Assembly: GCA_963693305.1 (NCBI GenBank)
Contig: OY855908.1
Location: forward strand, 1,618,001 to 1,682,000
DNA length: 64,000 nt
Source of the DNA: Meandrina meandrites
Lineage: Eukaryota; Cnidaria; Anthozoa; Scleractinia; Meandrinidae
Direction of reading: 5' to 3'
The notes below the pieces were generated by a model that was not told the origin of the DNA, did no database searches, and saw nothing but the letters and a program-made list of their open reading frames with translations. The position numbers were made by a program, and so were the translations under genes. Shown one piece after another: positions 37,001 through 47,800 of the stretch (position 1 is its first letter; every line of letters starts with the position of its first letter).

Positions 37001-39255
37001 AAGATTTTACTGTAGTTGCATGAAGGTCAAAGGGGAGAGACAGAAAGAACACAAACATCAGTCACTGAATAACAAAGAAAAAAGAAGTGAAATGGTAATA
37101 TCTTGACCTTGTGTGTTGAGATAAGTTGAGCTGCCTGGTGCCTTCACATGTATTACGTATTTAACAGAAGAAACACTAAGTAAGAAAAACACTATCCACG
37201 CATGTAAAAAGCCATTTCAGTAACAGGAAAATGATTTTGGACAAAACATACACTGAGATTATAAATCACATTAACAACTTTTTCTTATAAATATATGACT
37301 GTATAATTTTGAACAGGATGTGAAAGAATGGAACAGTGATACATTTCACTACTCTCCTACCATTTAAATTCACTTCAAGCATGTTTTGTTTCACTCCTTT
37401 TGTTTTTGACAAATCTTCAAGAATAGTTTTAACAAGCTGCAAGAAAATAACCTTAAGAAATATGGGCCCTTAATGATCACATGATACAAAACAACACCTT
37501 GCTGGAGGGCAAGCAACGTGCTGCAACATCCAAAACAAAGCGACTTTAACTAGTCACGCTTGACTTTCCTTTGTTCTGAATGTCCCAGAGCGGAGCTTGC
37601 CCTCCAGCATGGTGGACTTTGTGCCATGTGACAGCTGCAGAGGGCCCATTCTGAAATTGAATCCATTGAATAGTCAGACCATTTCCAAGTTACGTTTTGC
37701 CTCTGTGTCAAAATGAGTCTTCGTGCGAATTAAACCATTCATATGAAAATGAGTTTCACCCGCACATCCATTTTCATGCAAATCAAACTCATTTTCATTT
37801 GAATGTCTCCACAAGGACTTATTTTGAGGCAAAGGTAAAGTCTGTATACAAGCCTAGTGGCCCATCAGGCTGGAGCTTATCCCGGTTTCCGTAGCATGAA
37901 GCGACTGGGAGTATTTTTACTCCCCCCTGGATGGGATGCTAGTCCATGGCAGGGTTACCCCAGCAGTAAATTTGCCGGTACCCATTTATACACTTGGGTG
38001 GAGAGAGGCACTATGAGAGTAAAGTGTCTTGCCCAAGAACACAACGCAGTGCTCCGGTCAGGGCTCGAATCTGGACTGCCAGATCCAGAGTCCAGGGCAC
38101 TAACCATTAGGCCACCACGCCTCCAAAGAGCAACTCAAAAATGGCCTATTTGTGAACTGCTTTCATTTGAATGGTCTGCATGAGGACTGGTTTTGAAGAT
38201 GAAGCAAAGGGCAACTCGTCAATGACCTATTTGTGAACTGGTTATAGAAAGCACACCACCAAAGATTAGACCACAACACTGGGAACTTCGTGCCCTACTC
38301 TTTATGATTTATAAATGTGTGGGTTCCTTAATATCCCCTGCTGGACTGCAACAGTGAAGATGCAGTAGACAGTGCCTACAGTTTATAGTCCTTATCCAAA
38401 AAGACTAGAACATCTAACCATTTGCAGATGTCATCTGCAAACTAAATTATGTTAATTAAGTGAGATAAACATACCAGGGATTTTCCACTTCCTCTCGGAC
38501 CAATCAACAAAACAGAATTGCTTTCTCCATATTGTGCACACCTTTTGATAAGATCCAGCAACTCTCTAGTAATAAACAAAGGTAAAAGTAAGTTCAGAGA
38601 CTAACACTGAGATCTCAATTGTAATTTGAAATTTAAAATAGAACTTTGCACTTGAGTTAGATTTTCTGAAGTCCCCTGCACAGCTATTGTGATCTATTGT
38701 TTTAGGTTATCATACAGTGCTTATTAGTGTGTGACAGATTCAGACTGCAGACCTGAACAGTGCTTCCATTAGTCTGAATAGTGCTGCAGTTAGCTTGTTT
38801 ATGGTTAGTTCTCAATAATGGCAATGGCAACACGATATTACACTGGCTGGTCTACAATCTGCATTTGTTGAACACCTGCAATGCACCCTCACCACATTCA
38901 CGCTGCGATAAGAGCTAACTGTAAGCAAGTGACCTGTGACTTGTGACCTGTAAAAGAAACCTGCCTCACCACATTCTCTACAGGACTCTCGGTATCGTGA
39001 AATGACTGATGTGAATATATTATAACCCACTGTTACACTGTTATTCTGGGTGGCAAAATTATCCATCTTCTCACTCCTAAATTTATACAGGGTTAAAAAT
39101 AATAACATTCACCCCTTCTGTTCTTCTAAACCATGCTGCAGTGGAGGAACATTACCACGAAAAATTCTCCCTCGCAGCACGCTTTGCACTTCACAAATTA
39201 ATTGAGGATTGGGAGTATAAGTACTCCGCGTGGACTTCGACTTGGATTTTTTCAT
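30793..39255 (-). CDS. ORC4: Origin recognition complex subunit 4, complete
   Basis: Exons in transcript order are 39255-39113, 38565-38475, 37436-37361, 36449-36364, 35588-35540, 35242-35094, 34306-34203, 33670-33601, 33416-33330, 32809-32701, 32189-32094, 31758-31691 and 30975-30793. All phases join, giving 436 residues, which equals human ORC4 as I recall it. The start MKKSKSKS resembles the human start. The AAA+ module has Walker A GPRGSGKS (70-77), Walker B ILDEFD (159-164) and the family block [32 protein letters not shown] and [14 protein letters not shown] are also ORC4 hallmarks. It should load, within ORC, the MCM helicase at replication origins in the nucleus. Introns are rich in SINEs and MITEs, yet every exon is intact. 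Confidence 0.96.
31018..31305 (+). mobile_element. Second tRNA-derived SINE family with TTGA/TTTA tail
   Basis: The head TGGCGCAGTGGTGAGAGCGC resembles an A box and GGGTTCGATTTCC a B box. The body is unrelated to the family at 17980 (CTCCGGTTTTCCTCCCTCC, then AATTCGATCGGGAATTCGA). The 3' end is a simple repeat, TTGATTGATTGA passing into TTTATTTA (31273-31305). It lies in ORC4 intron 12. Confidence 0.85.
31460..31675 (-). mobile_element. 5'-truncated tRNA-derived SINE beside an ORC4 splice donor
   Basis: It lies inverted relative to the copy at 17980 and has lost the A-box end, but keeps the B-box region and the 3' body. The direct repeat AGTACTATA lies at 31451-31459 and 31676-31684. The insertion is only about 6 bases from the GT donor of ORC4 exon 12 (31690-31689). 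Confidence 0.9.
32506..32671. mobile_element. Small MITE with CAGGGATGTAG ends
   Basis: CAGGGATGTAG at 32506 is mirrored by CTACATCCCTG ending at 32671. ATTTA flanks both sides (32501-32505 and 32672-32676), a probable short target duplication. The CAGGG ends recall hAT elements, but the class is uncertain. It lies in ORC4 intron 10. Confidence 0.7.
33933..34079. mobile_element. Palindromic MITE with GGCCCCAGTTGTTCAAAGG ends
   Basis: It is 147 bases long. Almost the whole element folds back: GGCCCCAGTTGTTCAAAGGG and the following GTGGATAA are matched at the far end by their reverse complement, with an AT-rich loop near 33997-34015. It lies in ORC4 intron 7. Confidence 0.85.
34459..34876. mobile_element. 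Diverged MITE of the ACAGCTATTTCGAGAAA family
   Basis: It shares ends and interior with the copy at 21437-21855 (for example GACAAGACC, AAAGGTGGTCTGG and the TACTACCTTT stretch), with many substitutions (ACAGCCATTTCAAGCAAG). It lies in ORC4 intron 6. Confidence 0.75.
36744..36941 (-). mobile_element. tRNA-derived SINE lacking the 3' module, with 12-base target duplication
   Basis: The direct repeat GCAGCACCTACT at 36732-36743 and 36942-36953 flanks an inverted copy. It has an intact tRNA-like head but ends at GGACGGGATGCTAGTCC, without the roughly 90-base 3' tail present in other copies. It lies in ORC4 intron 3. Confidence 0.9.
37838..38124 (-). mobile_element. tRNA-derived SINE, full length
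   Basis: This is a full-length inverted copy, from the AAGTCTGTATAC tail to the GGAGGCGTGGTGGC head on the minus strand. It splits a tandem duplication of about 90 bases (CATTTGAATG...TTTGTGAACTG units, near 37795-38245). A short CAAAG may be its target repeat. It lies in ORC4 intron 2. Confidence 0.85.
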
Positions 39256-39317
39256 TTCTTTGACTGCAGTTGCTAAGAAAACATTTTGAAGTTTAAAGTT
39301 TCACGAAAACTCAAATC

Positions 39318-39330
39318 TTCCGCCATTTTG
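39318..39330 (-). promoter_or_regulatory. Possible YY1/ETS element upstream of ORC4
   Basis: On the minus strand this reads CAAAATGGCGGAAG, joining a YY1-like AAAATGGCGG to an ETS-like GGAAG, about 65-75 bases upstream of the ORC4 ATG. This pairing is common at housekeeping promoters in animals. Support is by motif only. Confidence 0.3.
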
Positions 39331-39456
39331 AAATGCGTATAAATAATGCTGCGCATAAGGTTTCTCTAGTTTCCGCTGAGCTTTTCTCTACTTTTCCCCA
39401 GACCCCGCGAGCTTACAACCATCAAAATGCTGGAAGTAGTTACATGTAATATTATA

Positions 39457-39490
39457 GGAAAATCAATTACCTGACTCGTGAATTCCACGT

Positions 39491-39553
<63 letters not shown>

Positions 39554-39602
39554 TCAAGTGAAATTTAACGTGGAATTCACGAGTCAGATAATGGATTTTC
39601 CT
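39457..39602. repeat. Near-perfect palindrome upstream of ORC4
   Basis: Arms of about 60-70 bases (GGAAAATCAATTACCTGACT onward, with CGATATCG near the middle) fold on each other around GAATCGCGAAGCGATGAG. It starts about 200 bases upstream of the ORC4 ATG, so it may sit in the promoter. It is probably a MITE. Confidence 0.85.
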
Positions 39603-41816
39603 TGAATCGCATAGAACCTTTTAAACATGAAAATGTGGTGACTGTTACGAATTTTACCCGGGATTTTAGTGCAGCCTCACTTTCAAGTCGCAATACCGCG
39701 CTGAATACCCTCGCATCTCTAGCCAATCAGAGCGCGCGAATTCTTTGAGCTATGCGATTCTCTATCTTATCTGTCTTGCCCTTTCTTTTCTTTCTTAATG
39801 AGACGGCACGTGCGAAAAGATAGATTCTTCATATCAACTGCCGATTTTATGCTTTTATTTGCTGACCGCGGCTCCTTACGTTCTGCGCACCTGACGGCCC
39901 TGATGTAAAATATTTGACAATTCCCCTCTACCATGTACCAAAGTGTTTATTACATTCGATTTCCAAGGTGCGTACTGGGGTATATTGTATTCTGACGACA
40001 TTATTTGGCTGGTTTGCTCTCGAAAAGAAAAATCAACACCAATCCAAGACTGTCAGAGTGGGACCATTTCGCCACAGTGCTATTTTGCGTGTGTATGCCA
40101 AACCGCCATAAGGCCTCCCTCGTACCTCTCTCACGCGCGAACGCCTGTTACAGGTGACCGTGACCGCGGGGTCCGGGGGGAAGGAGACACTCCCTAAAGT
40201 AGACTATAGGGGAGGCTCTTCCGCCGGAGGGGGTACCTTTTTCAGGCTCTAGGTATACAAAGAGGGTAGGAAAAGAAGGAGTGCCATTTCCTATCGAAGG
40301 TATACAAATGGGTTACCTGTTATGTCAAAACTGATGGTATATGAAAGGGTTAGGGTTTAATTTAGACTTCGGTTCGGAGCCTCCCCATATAAAACATTTT
40401 TGAGTAGCCCCCCCCCCCCCCCACCCCACCTCCTCCCTCCTCACTCCACCCGGGCCTCGTGGACTCGAAAAAACGTCCTGAAACAAAAATTATTTCACAA
40501 GTTTTCGCGGAACCTGGGATAGCGAGAGGAGATGCCGTTTCTTTCCCAGTGCAGCCACTTTTGGCGAAAATTCCTGCTGCTGTCAAACGTACAGGTATTG
40601 GCTAGACTTGACAACGAATTTAAATTTGCAAGGACCACCGTGACGAAATAGAAGTACCGGATCCTCTAAATGTAGAAGATCGAATCTGCTATAACAAAAT
40701 AGTAAACGAAGATAAGCAAGGCCGAGAGATGAAAAATTTCTCTTGGCAAGGCTGATTAAACAGTTGGGAACTTTGTAATACCCTGAAGAAGGAAGGCCGT
40801 GCCTCCCGAAATATTTGAAATATATATGTTCCCAACTGTTTATTATATATCTTCATTGGCTAGGCTGTTCACATTCCCGTTTCGAGGGGCCAGCATCTTG
40901 GTTTCTTTAATAGGAGAGCGAAACCTGAGGATGAGTACAAAATGTTGGGTTTGTATAGAGAGGGGTCGGAGATCAGTCCGTGCGCAATGGGAGTCCCCGT
41001 AATCTCTGAGTGTAACACTATCTCCTTCATTGGTTACAAAGGGTTCTTGATTACACACGGACACCACACAAGCGTAGAGACAACAAGGTTGTGCATAGCC
41101 TGGGTCACAAAGGATAACTGACCATTGAAAAAACCAGGAGAGTGAAACCTATGCACAAACAAAGTAATGAAAGGAAATAATCCTCACAGATAACTTTACT
41201 GTCCTACAACTGCTTGATTAGATAAAAGAGTTTTAGCGCCTTTGCAAACCTTTGGCATTATGAGGACAAAAGCCATTTAAAATCGCCATTTAAAATCGGA
41301 AGTAGAAATCACACACGTGCGTCACGCATTCCACTCCGATGACAATATTAAACACAGGTTTTGCATAAGTTTTAAACCCTTTCTCGCCCACCAACCAAAG
41401 AAAAAAGAGTAAAATTTGTAATGGATCTGAAAAGGTCTGAAATGTATGTAATATGTACTTTTGACGTTAAATATCGCCATGAATAACCTTTATATTTTTT
41501 TATTCTTGAAGGCCGAAATGCGCTGCGGGATTGAAGCGATCAAAGGACCCCAGTGTATTGAAGAGAAGAAAGACAATTCAGTCTAGTCTGATCTGGCGTC
41601 TCAAATACAATAGAGGCCGTGTCAAATTGCAAGGGTCTTGAATGTCTCTGATCACCAGTCAGGTAAAAGCTTGATTGCGAACCGCGCCTCAAGCTACTGG
41701 CGGCCGCTTCCACCATTTTCGTCTTGTAGCGGTTTGTGTAAGGTCCATTGATTGGTGTGTAGTGCTAGCAAGCATTTTGCACCAGCAAGGACCGCCATAG
41801 AGCGAATTCTGCCAAG

Positions 41817-44800
41817 ATGTTTCCCTCCGCCGCGGTTAGGACGCTTCTAATAGGACTCTCATTATTTATTCTCGCACAGGGACAAGGTAAGTGATAAACG
41901 TGGCATGCTGGAATGCGTTGCTTCACTTACGAAACGCATGATGTATCTTGGTTTTGATGCGTTAAAGTAAACGTTTTATATTTTGTATTGGAGCTAAGTA
42001 AACATTACTGGTATGTGGCAGCTTAGAATAGTATATTTATGTTGGAAATTTGTTCTGGGATTCAATGATTGCATGTTATCGGATCGCGCATTTGCCTCGC
42101 ACAAGGGCTTTTTCATAATCGATCTGAACTGAGATCACGTATGCAACATTTGGTCTGGCGTTTATTTAGCCTTTTCGTCGTTGCTGGCTACCAAATAATG
42201 TCGGATTCGTGCAACTAAAAAGTAAAATCAAGTGGAAACGTTTTACATCTTTGAGGTAGAATATCCTCGCATTTGCAACAAAGGGTCGCTTTTCGGTGGA
42301 GGACCTGGGCATACGTAACACGCGTGTCGAGTGCACTAGTGCAGATGCTATGGGATCAATAAAGAGATTTCTTTCTGAACATACTGGCCATGCAGAAAAC
42401 AAAAACAGAAATAAACCATCAGACTTGCTTACGATCTAGTTGTGTCGATCGATTGCCTTAAACAAAAGAAATCTGGGACTTTTCGTTGTCGTCTGCGGTA
42501 GCGCTGCAGGGAATTTAGCTCGGATCTTCTTCAATCATTTTACACTAAAAGGAATCAGCTTGTAAAATGAAAATACTGCATTTCTGTGCTAGCTGTATTT
42601 ATGCGAGTGTTATTTCGTGTCAAAATTTGCCGTAGTTCATTAATCGGACCTTTGCATTGCATTACCGGCGACAATGCGCTTTTGTTTCAAGACATCACAC
42701 ATGCATGCGGTCCTGTTGTCAGTTTTGCTGATCGACTACAGCACTGGATTTTTAGTCGAGTCGTAGCCTGTGGGTTGTTTTCAAAGATTGATTATAAGAA
42801 TTCACAAAAATCCAATTTTTAGACAAACAGATAGTGTATGCATATTTTGTGAAGTTAATTCAAAAATAAAGATCGCAATATAAAAAGTATTCCAAAAAAT
42901 CTACTTTAAGCAAGTTGTGAAAGTTCGCTGTGCTGATTGTGTGAGATTTTTCAGCGTCGCTGTTTTCAGAAAGGCACAAAAGAGATTTGTGTGATTATTT
43001 TCGTGATCATGAAGGATAATTTGAGGTCTGGGCGAAATACAATATCGTTATTAGAACTTCGCTTGGAATTTGCCACAAGGGTGTAGTGATTTCCATCCAG
43101 TCGCGTGACTGACGTAACAAGGAGATTGGTAGATTTTAAGAAGAAACGTCCTGATAAATACCAAAATACTCACTCGAAAGAAAATTATCTCTTATTTCTT
43201 CACTACACAAAGACGACACAACCTAATTTGTTTGAAAATGTAGCAATTCTAACTGAAAAACACGCGAAGAGCGTAGTCACGATAGAGCTCGTTCAATGGC
43301 ACTTTATTTTAAGGTCACGCTGCAAGCATTTGACCTCTATCGCGTCACATAGCAAACAAAGGCGATTGAGATGTGAAGCAAAGCTTACAGCTTACGGTAT
43401 CCTGTCTTTCGCCTAAATGCAGTTTAAATCAATTTTGATTCGGTTTTCATGTTCTCCGTCGGCGCGTTCGTATATAAAATCGGAGAATAAACACCTTTCC
43501 CATATACTTTTTGTCAATACAAGCGTTGTCTTTATGGTAGTGGGAAACGACTTTGAAAGGTCGCGTTCTACGCAGTTAAAATAACAGATTAAGACCTCTT
43601 TTTGCGGTTTTACGCGTCCGAAAACAAGCTAAATTGCATGCAGTACTTTCGATCGAACGTGCATTATTTGAGTAGAGCGAAGATCGCGCGCCGTGGGAAG
43701 TCTGGGAACAAGGCTAGTAGAATGCGCGCAGTTTTCCCTTCGCTCTGTGAAAATTCTTCAACATACCTTTGAGACGAACACAGGTGTTTTGCGTCGAGAA
43801 TTCACAGGCTTGGATAGGCCATGAAGATTTTCCAAAGTGCAGGAAACAGCTAATAACCCAGGTAAGCATACTGTTCTAACAAACGATAGTTTAATTCTGC
43901 ATTAACTTTGATTTGAGTCTTTCATGATCAGAACGCGTCGTTCTTTTAGGTCACTTTCATAAAGCTCACATTTAATACAATTTAACGCTCGTTGCATTCA
44001 GTTATTGATCCATTGTTGTGTATAATTGTGTGGTGTAATTACTATTTTAATAGTTTTACTGCACCTTTTCATTCACCTATCCTAAGCTAAATTATAAATT
44101 TTCCTCCAATGCTGCAAGTTGTTCCTAAAAAACAGCTGCCTTGATCAGCTGTGAAATTGAATGAAGACGGTACACCGGCCACTGTTATTGTTTTTGTTTA
44201 TATAAGTTCAAATGCATGTATTTAATAGACTCCAGGAGGGATTTACAAACACTATCAATAACAATAGTGCAATTCTTTTTAAAAACTTTATGTAACCCTA
44301 CATAAGTTAGATGGAAAAATGTGTTTGCCAATCAAGAAAATATAGAAAACCTGAAAAAGTCTAAGTACTCTTCTTTCAGAATGAGGGGGCCCAAAAATTT
44401 TGTTGAGGCCCAATACTCACAATACAGCCCTGATTCCACAATACCACTTGGAAGACAGTTGGTTACAACAGTTAAAATAAATCCAAGGAAAAGGGGGGAC
44501 CGTGACCCCTAAGGCCCTCCCTCTAAATCCACCCATCTTTGTAATTGCAAAAACTTCACTATAACTTCAACTAAATTTAAAAGCTAATTGTATAAGCTTA
44601 AAGTAATCTAACATTTTTAAAACTTCTGCTAACTAAAGTAAACTGCTTTGTTTTGCTTGAAGGCTTTTTTTTCACTTACATTTTTGTTTTGTACCTCTTG
44701 CTCAAGTCTGGGTCACAGTAAATCAAGACTCAAATTTTGCTTAACTTGCTGTTAATGCCTATCTATCTAGCATTGTTCCCAGGCTTAATTAAGTTTAATG

Positions 44801-47800
44801 GTTTAACTGGTAGCACAAAGTGTAAATAGCTGTATAGACAAGTAATAGCTGCTTGCCTCTCTCATGGCCTTATTACGTACATCTAAGAGTTTTTCCACAC
44901 TTTTTGTTTAAGGGGCATTATTATGCACATGACTTGAAAAAGTCAATAGAAAAAGGCACATTTGCATCCCTGAAAACCTAAAATAATGGTCTAGTTTTGG
45001 TCAAAATTACTGCTAATTAGCAACTGTGCCTAGAAGGTGTTAAAGGCTGGTTTAAGAGTCAGAGGCAGAGTGGTAATCAGAAGTGCAGTGTGTTATGATC
45101 TAATAAAAAGAAACTGGTGGAGTCATAAGCAGAGTTTCTTATTCTGCTAGCTATCACTCCAGTGAAAACTTACCCTGGGTGCCAGAGGGTTTTTTTTTAA
45201 GAGCGGCGAAGCCGCGACCATTGAGAGAGTGGCAAAGCCATGATCGAGCTTCGCCACTCTCTTGGTGATCGCAGCTTTGCCACTCTTAAAAAAAAACCCT
45301 CTGGCACCCAGGTTAGTGAAAACTAATTGTGCGAGTGGCAAGCAGAAAGGAAGAACTCGGAGGACCTGAGAACTAAATAAGTTTGTGATTGGTTTGCTCT
45401 TCCACTTCTGGTCGCCACCCCGTCAGTTTAGTTTTCACTGGATCAGAAGTGACAGTCATAAGCAGAACCCGAAGAAAATGGCAACTTTCTGATTCTTCTG
45501 ACAGTGATAAGCTTATGACTCACTAATCACAAAATTGACTGGGACTCTGCTGAATGTTTAACCTACAGTACGAACTATTTTCAACGACTGACTCAAGAAA
45601 GCTGGTACACAAACTTAGAACAAACGCCTATTAACAGATGTCAACAACTACCGGCACCTTACAAACGACTAATTAACGACATAAACAAAACCGACGAACA
45701 GACCACGAAGAGAATAACTTAATTTGACTAACAATAGATGGATCGAAAAATTACTGTTGACGGACTTAACGCGAGTCTAAAGCCAATAACATCACGGCTT
45801 AACTGACCAATCAGTTACAACGGACCAGACTTATAACATCACCAACTGACAACAACTTTTCACTTGACTCTGAAGATGACTTCCGCACAGGTTGTCGAAA
45901 CGTCAGTCACCAACAACAGTTCTTCTCAGAACTACCCTCATCCGGACGATCACACTATACGAACTACTGATACTCCTGGGTTCAAACCATTTACTAAATA
46001 TAAATTTTATATACAGGAGGTGGGGATACATGCAATTTGTGATTTGGATTTATCGTGGATAAGAATCTAGTCCCATTTACAATATAAATGCATAATCCTG
46101 ATTTTCCATCAAATTCCGACATAAGTACAATCAAAGGTTTCTCTTCAAGCCTTCCCCTGCATAAGTAATGCCTCAGATTTGACCCAAAATTATTTCCATT
46201 ATGATGATATACGGTAGCTTTGCTCTGACCTGTCAAGTGCATCTTGATCAGTTTACTACGTATGAAACATTTCCGAAAAGGGCTTAGTTAAAACACCTTA
46301 ACTTCTATGGAAATAAAATTTGAGAAAATGAATTTGATAGTGATACTTTGTCAAATATCATACATGGATCTGAGCTAGTTAACATGTATTTCATGGGCAA
46401 AAATATGCTTTAAAAGTTATGGCAAATGTTTTCTCCAAAATGATGTACATATAATATCAAACAGCATACTTCTCAAATCAAAACATCTGATCATTTCTCA
46501 CACTCATGACTTTTATATGCATAATAATTGCTGCTGACTTCGTTGAATTATTTGCATTTGAACATCTTTTAAATCTAAAATCAGATCAAGACACTGATAT
46601 GTTATTATTATTATTGATAACCTTTTGTTAACTATTTTTGTTTGTCAGGGAATAGCTACTGCCCAATCAAAAAAAGTATCACATGTTCCTCTTTGCCGAA
46701 TGACAATGAGTGTCTATTGGACCGGGACTGCCAGACTGTTCCGAATCGTCCTCCACCTCTCTGCTGTTACAACGGCTGTAGTTACTATTGTTTTACTGAT
46801 TACAGTAAGTTACCAATACATGTAACAATTATGGCTTCTAAAAGCTCTCCAGCAGAATAAAAGGTATGACTCATTCCGGACTTCCTTGGAGAACAGGAAT
46901 TGCTTGAATACATGGTTCCCAATAAATAGTCAGCATATTCTAAATATTTCTGTTTTCTGTTTGATACTATTTGTTTTTCTTTTCTGAGCTGCCACATACC
47001 TGCAAATGCAGTGAAAATACAACTAGAACCTCAGTTGGTGTAATAGCACAATTCACAGAAAGAGTGACAGTCATTAAGTAAAGAATGCTCCATCCAGTTA
47101 GGGAGCATTGCGTGACAAGCCCAAACAATGGCTGTGAAAAAGACTATAAAAACTAGGTTCAAATTAAATTGCCACAGTACATTTAATTAATTGATTTTGC
47201 CATTTTTACCAAGTATAATTATATATTTTACTCCACTATTGCGCCATTTTGGGAGGCGCGGTGGCCTAATGGTTAGTGCGCTGGACTCCGGATCGGGCGG
47301 TCCGGGTTCGAGCCCTGGCCGGGGCACTGCGTTGTGTTCTTGGGCAAGATACTTTACTCTCATAGTGCCTCTCTCCACCCAGGTGTATAAATGGGTACCG
47401 GCGAATTTACTGCTGGGGGTAACCCTGCGATGCACTAGCATCCCATCCATGGGGGAGTAGCAATACTCCTAGATGCTTCATGCTACGGAAACCGGGATAA
47501 GCTCCAGCCTGATGGGCCCCTAGGCTTGTATACAGACTTATTGCGCCATTTTACCATATAAAGGCGAAAGAACGCAAAATGTGCCATGTTATTACACTGT
47601 AGAACAGGGCAAAAATATGGACTGAAAAAGGAACGACAAAATGGCTGAACAAAACTTAATTTTATTAGTGGAATAATAAATTCCTTATTCGATGGTTTAA
47701 CATAATACAAGCGGACATTTTGCTGATTGCTCGTATTTTTCCTCGGCCCTTTGGGGCTCGGATTAATCTTACGCAACTCACAAAATATCTGCACATGTTA

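Larger units (their letters stand above)
39256..41816. other. Divergent region between ORC4 and collagen starts
   Basis: It contains the ORC4 upstream elements and the palindrome at 39457-39602, a poly-C run near 40410-40425, and the collagen promoter, which I could not localise. No coding exon was recognised; ORFs such as 40362-40586 have low-complexity sequence. Confidence 0.45.

Noticed and set aside
43105..43416. 103-residue ORF in collagen intron 1
   Set aside because: It lacks family similarity, starts without an ATG and shows no splice sites that fit the collagen phase.
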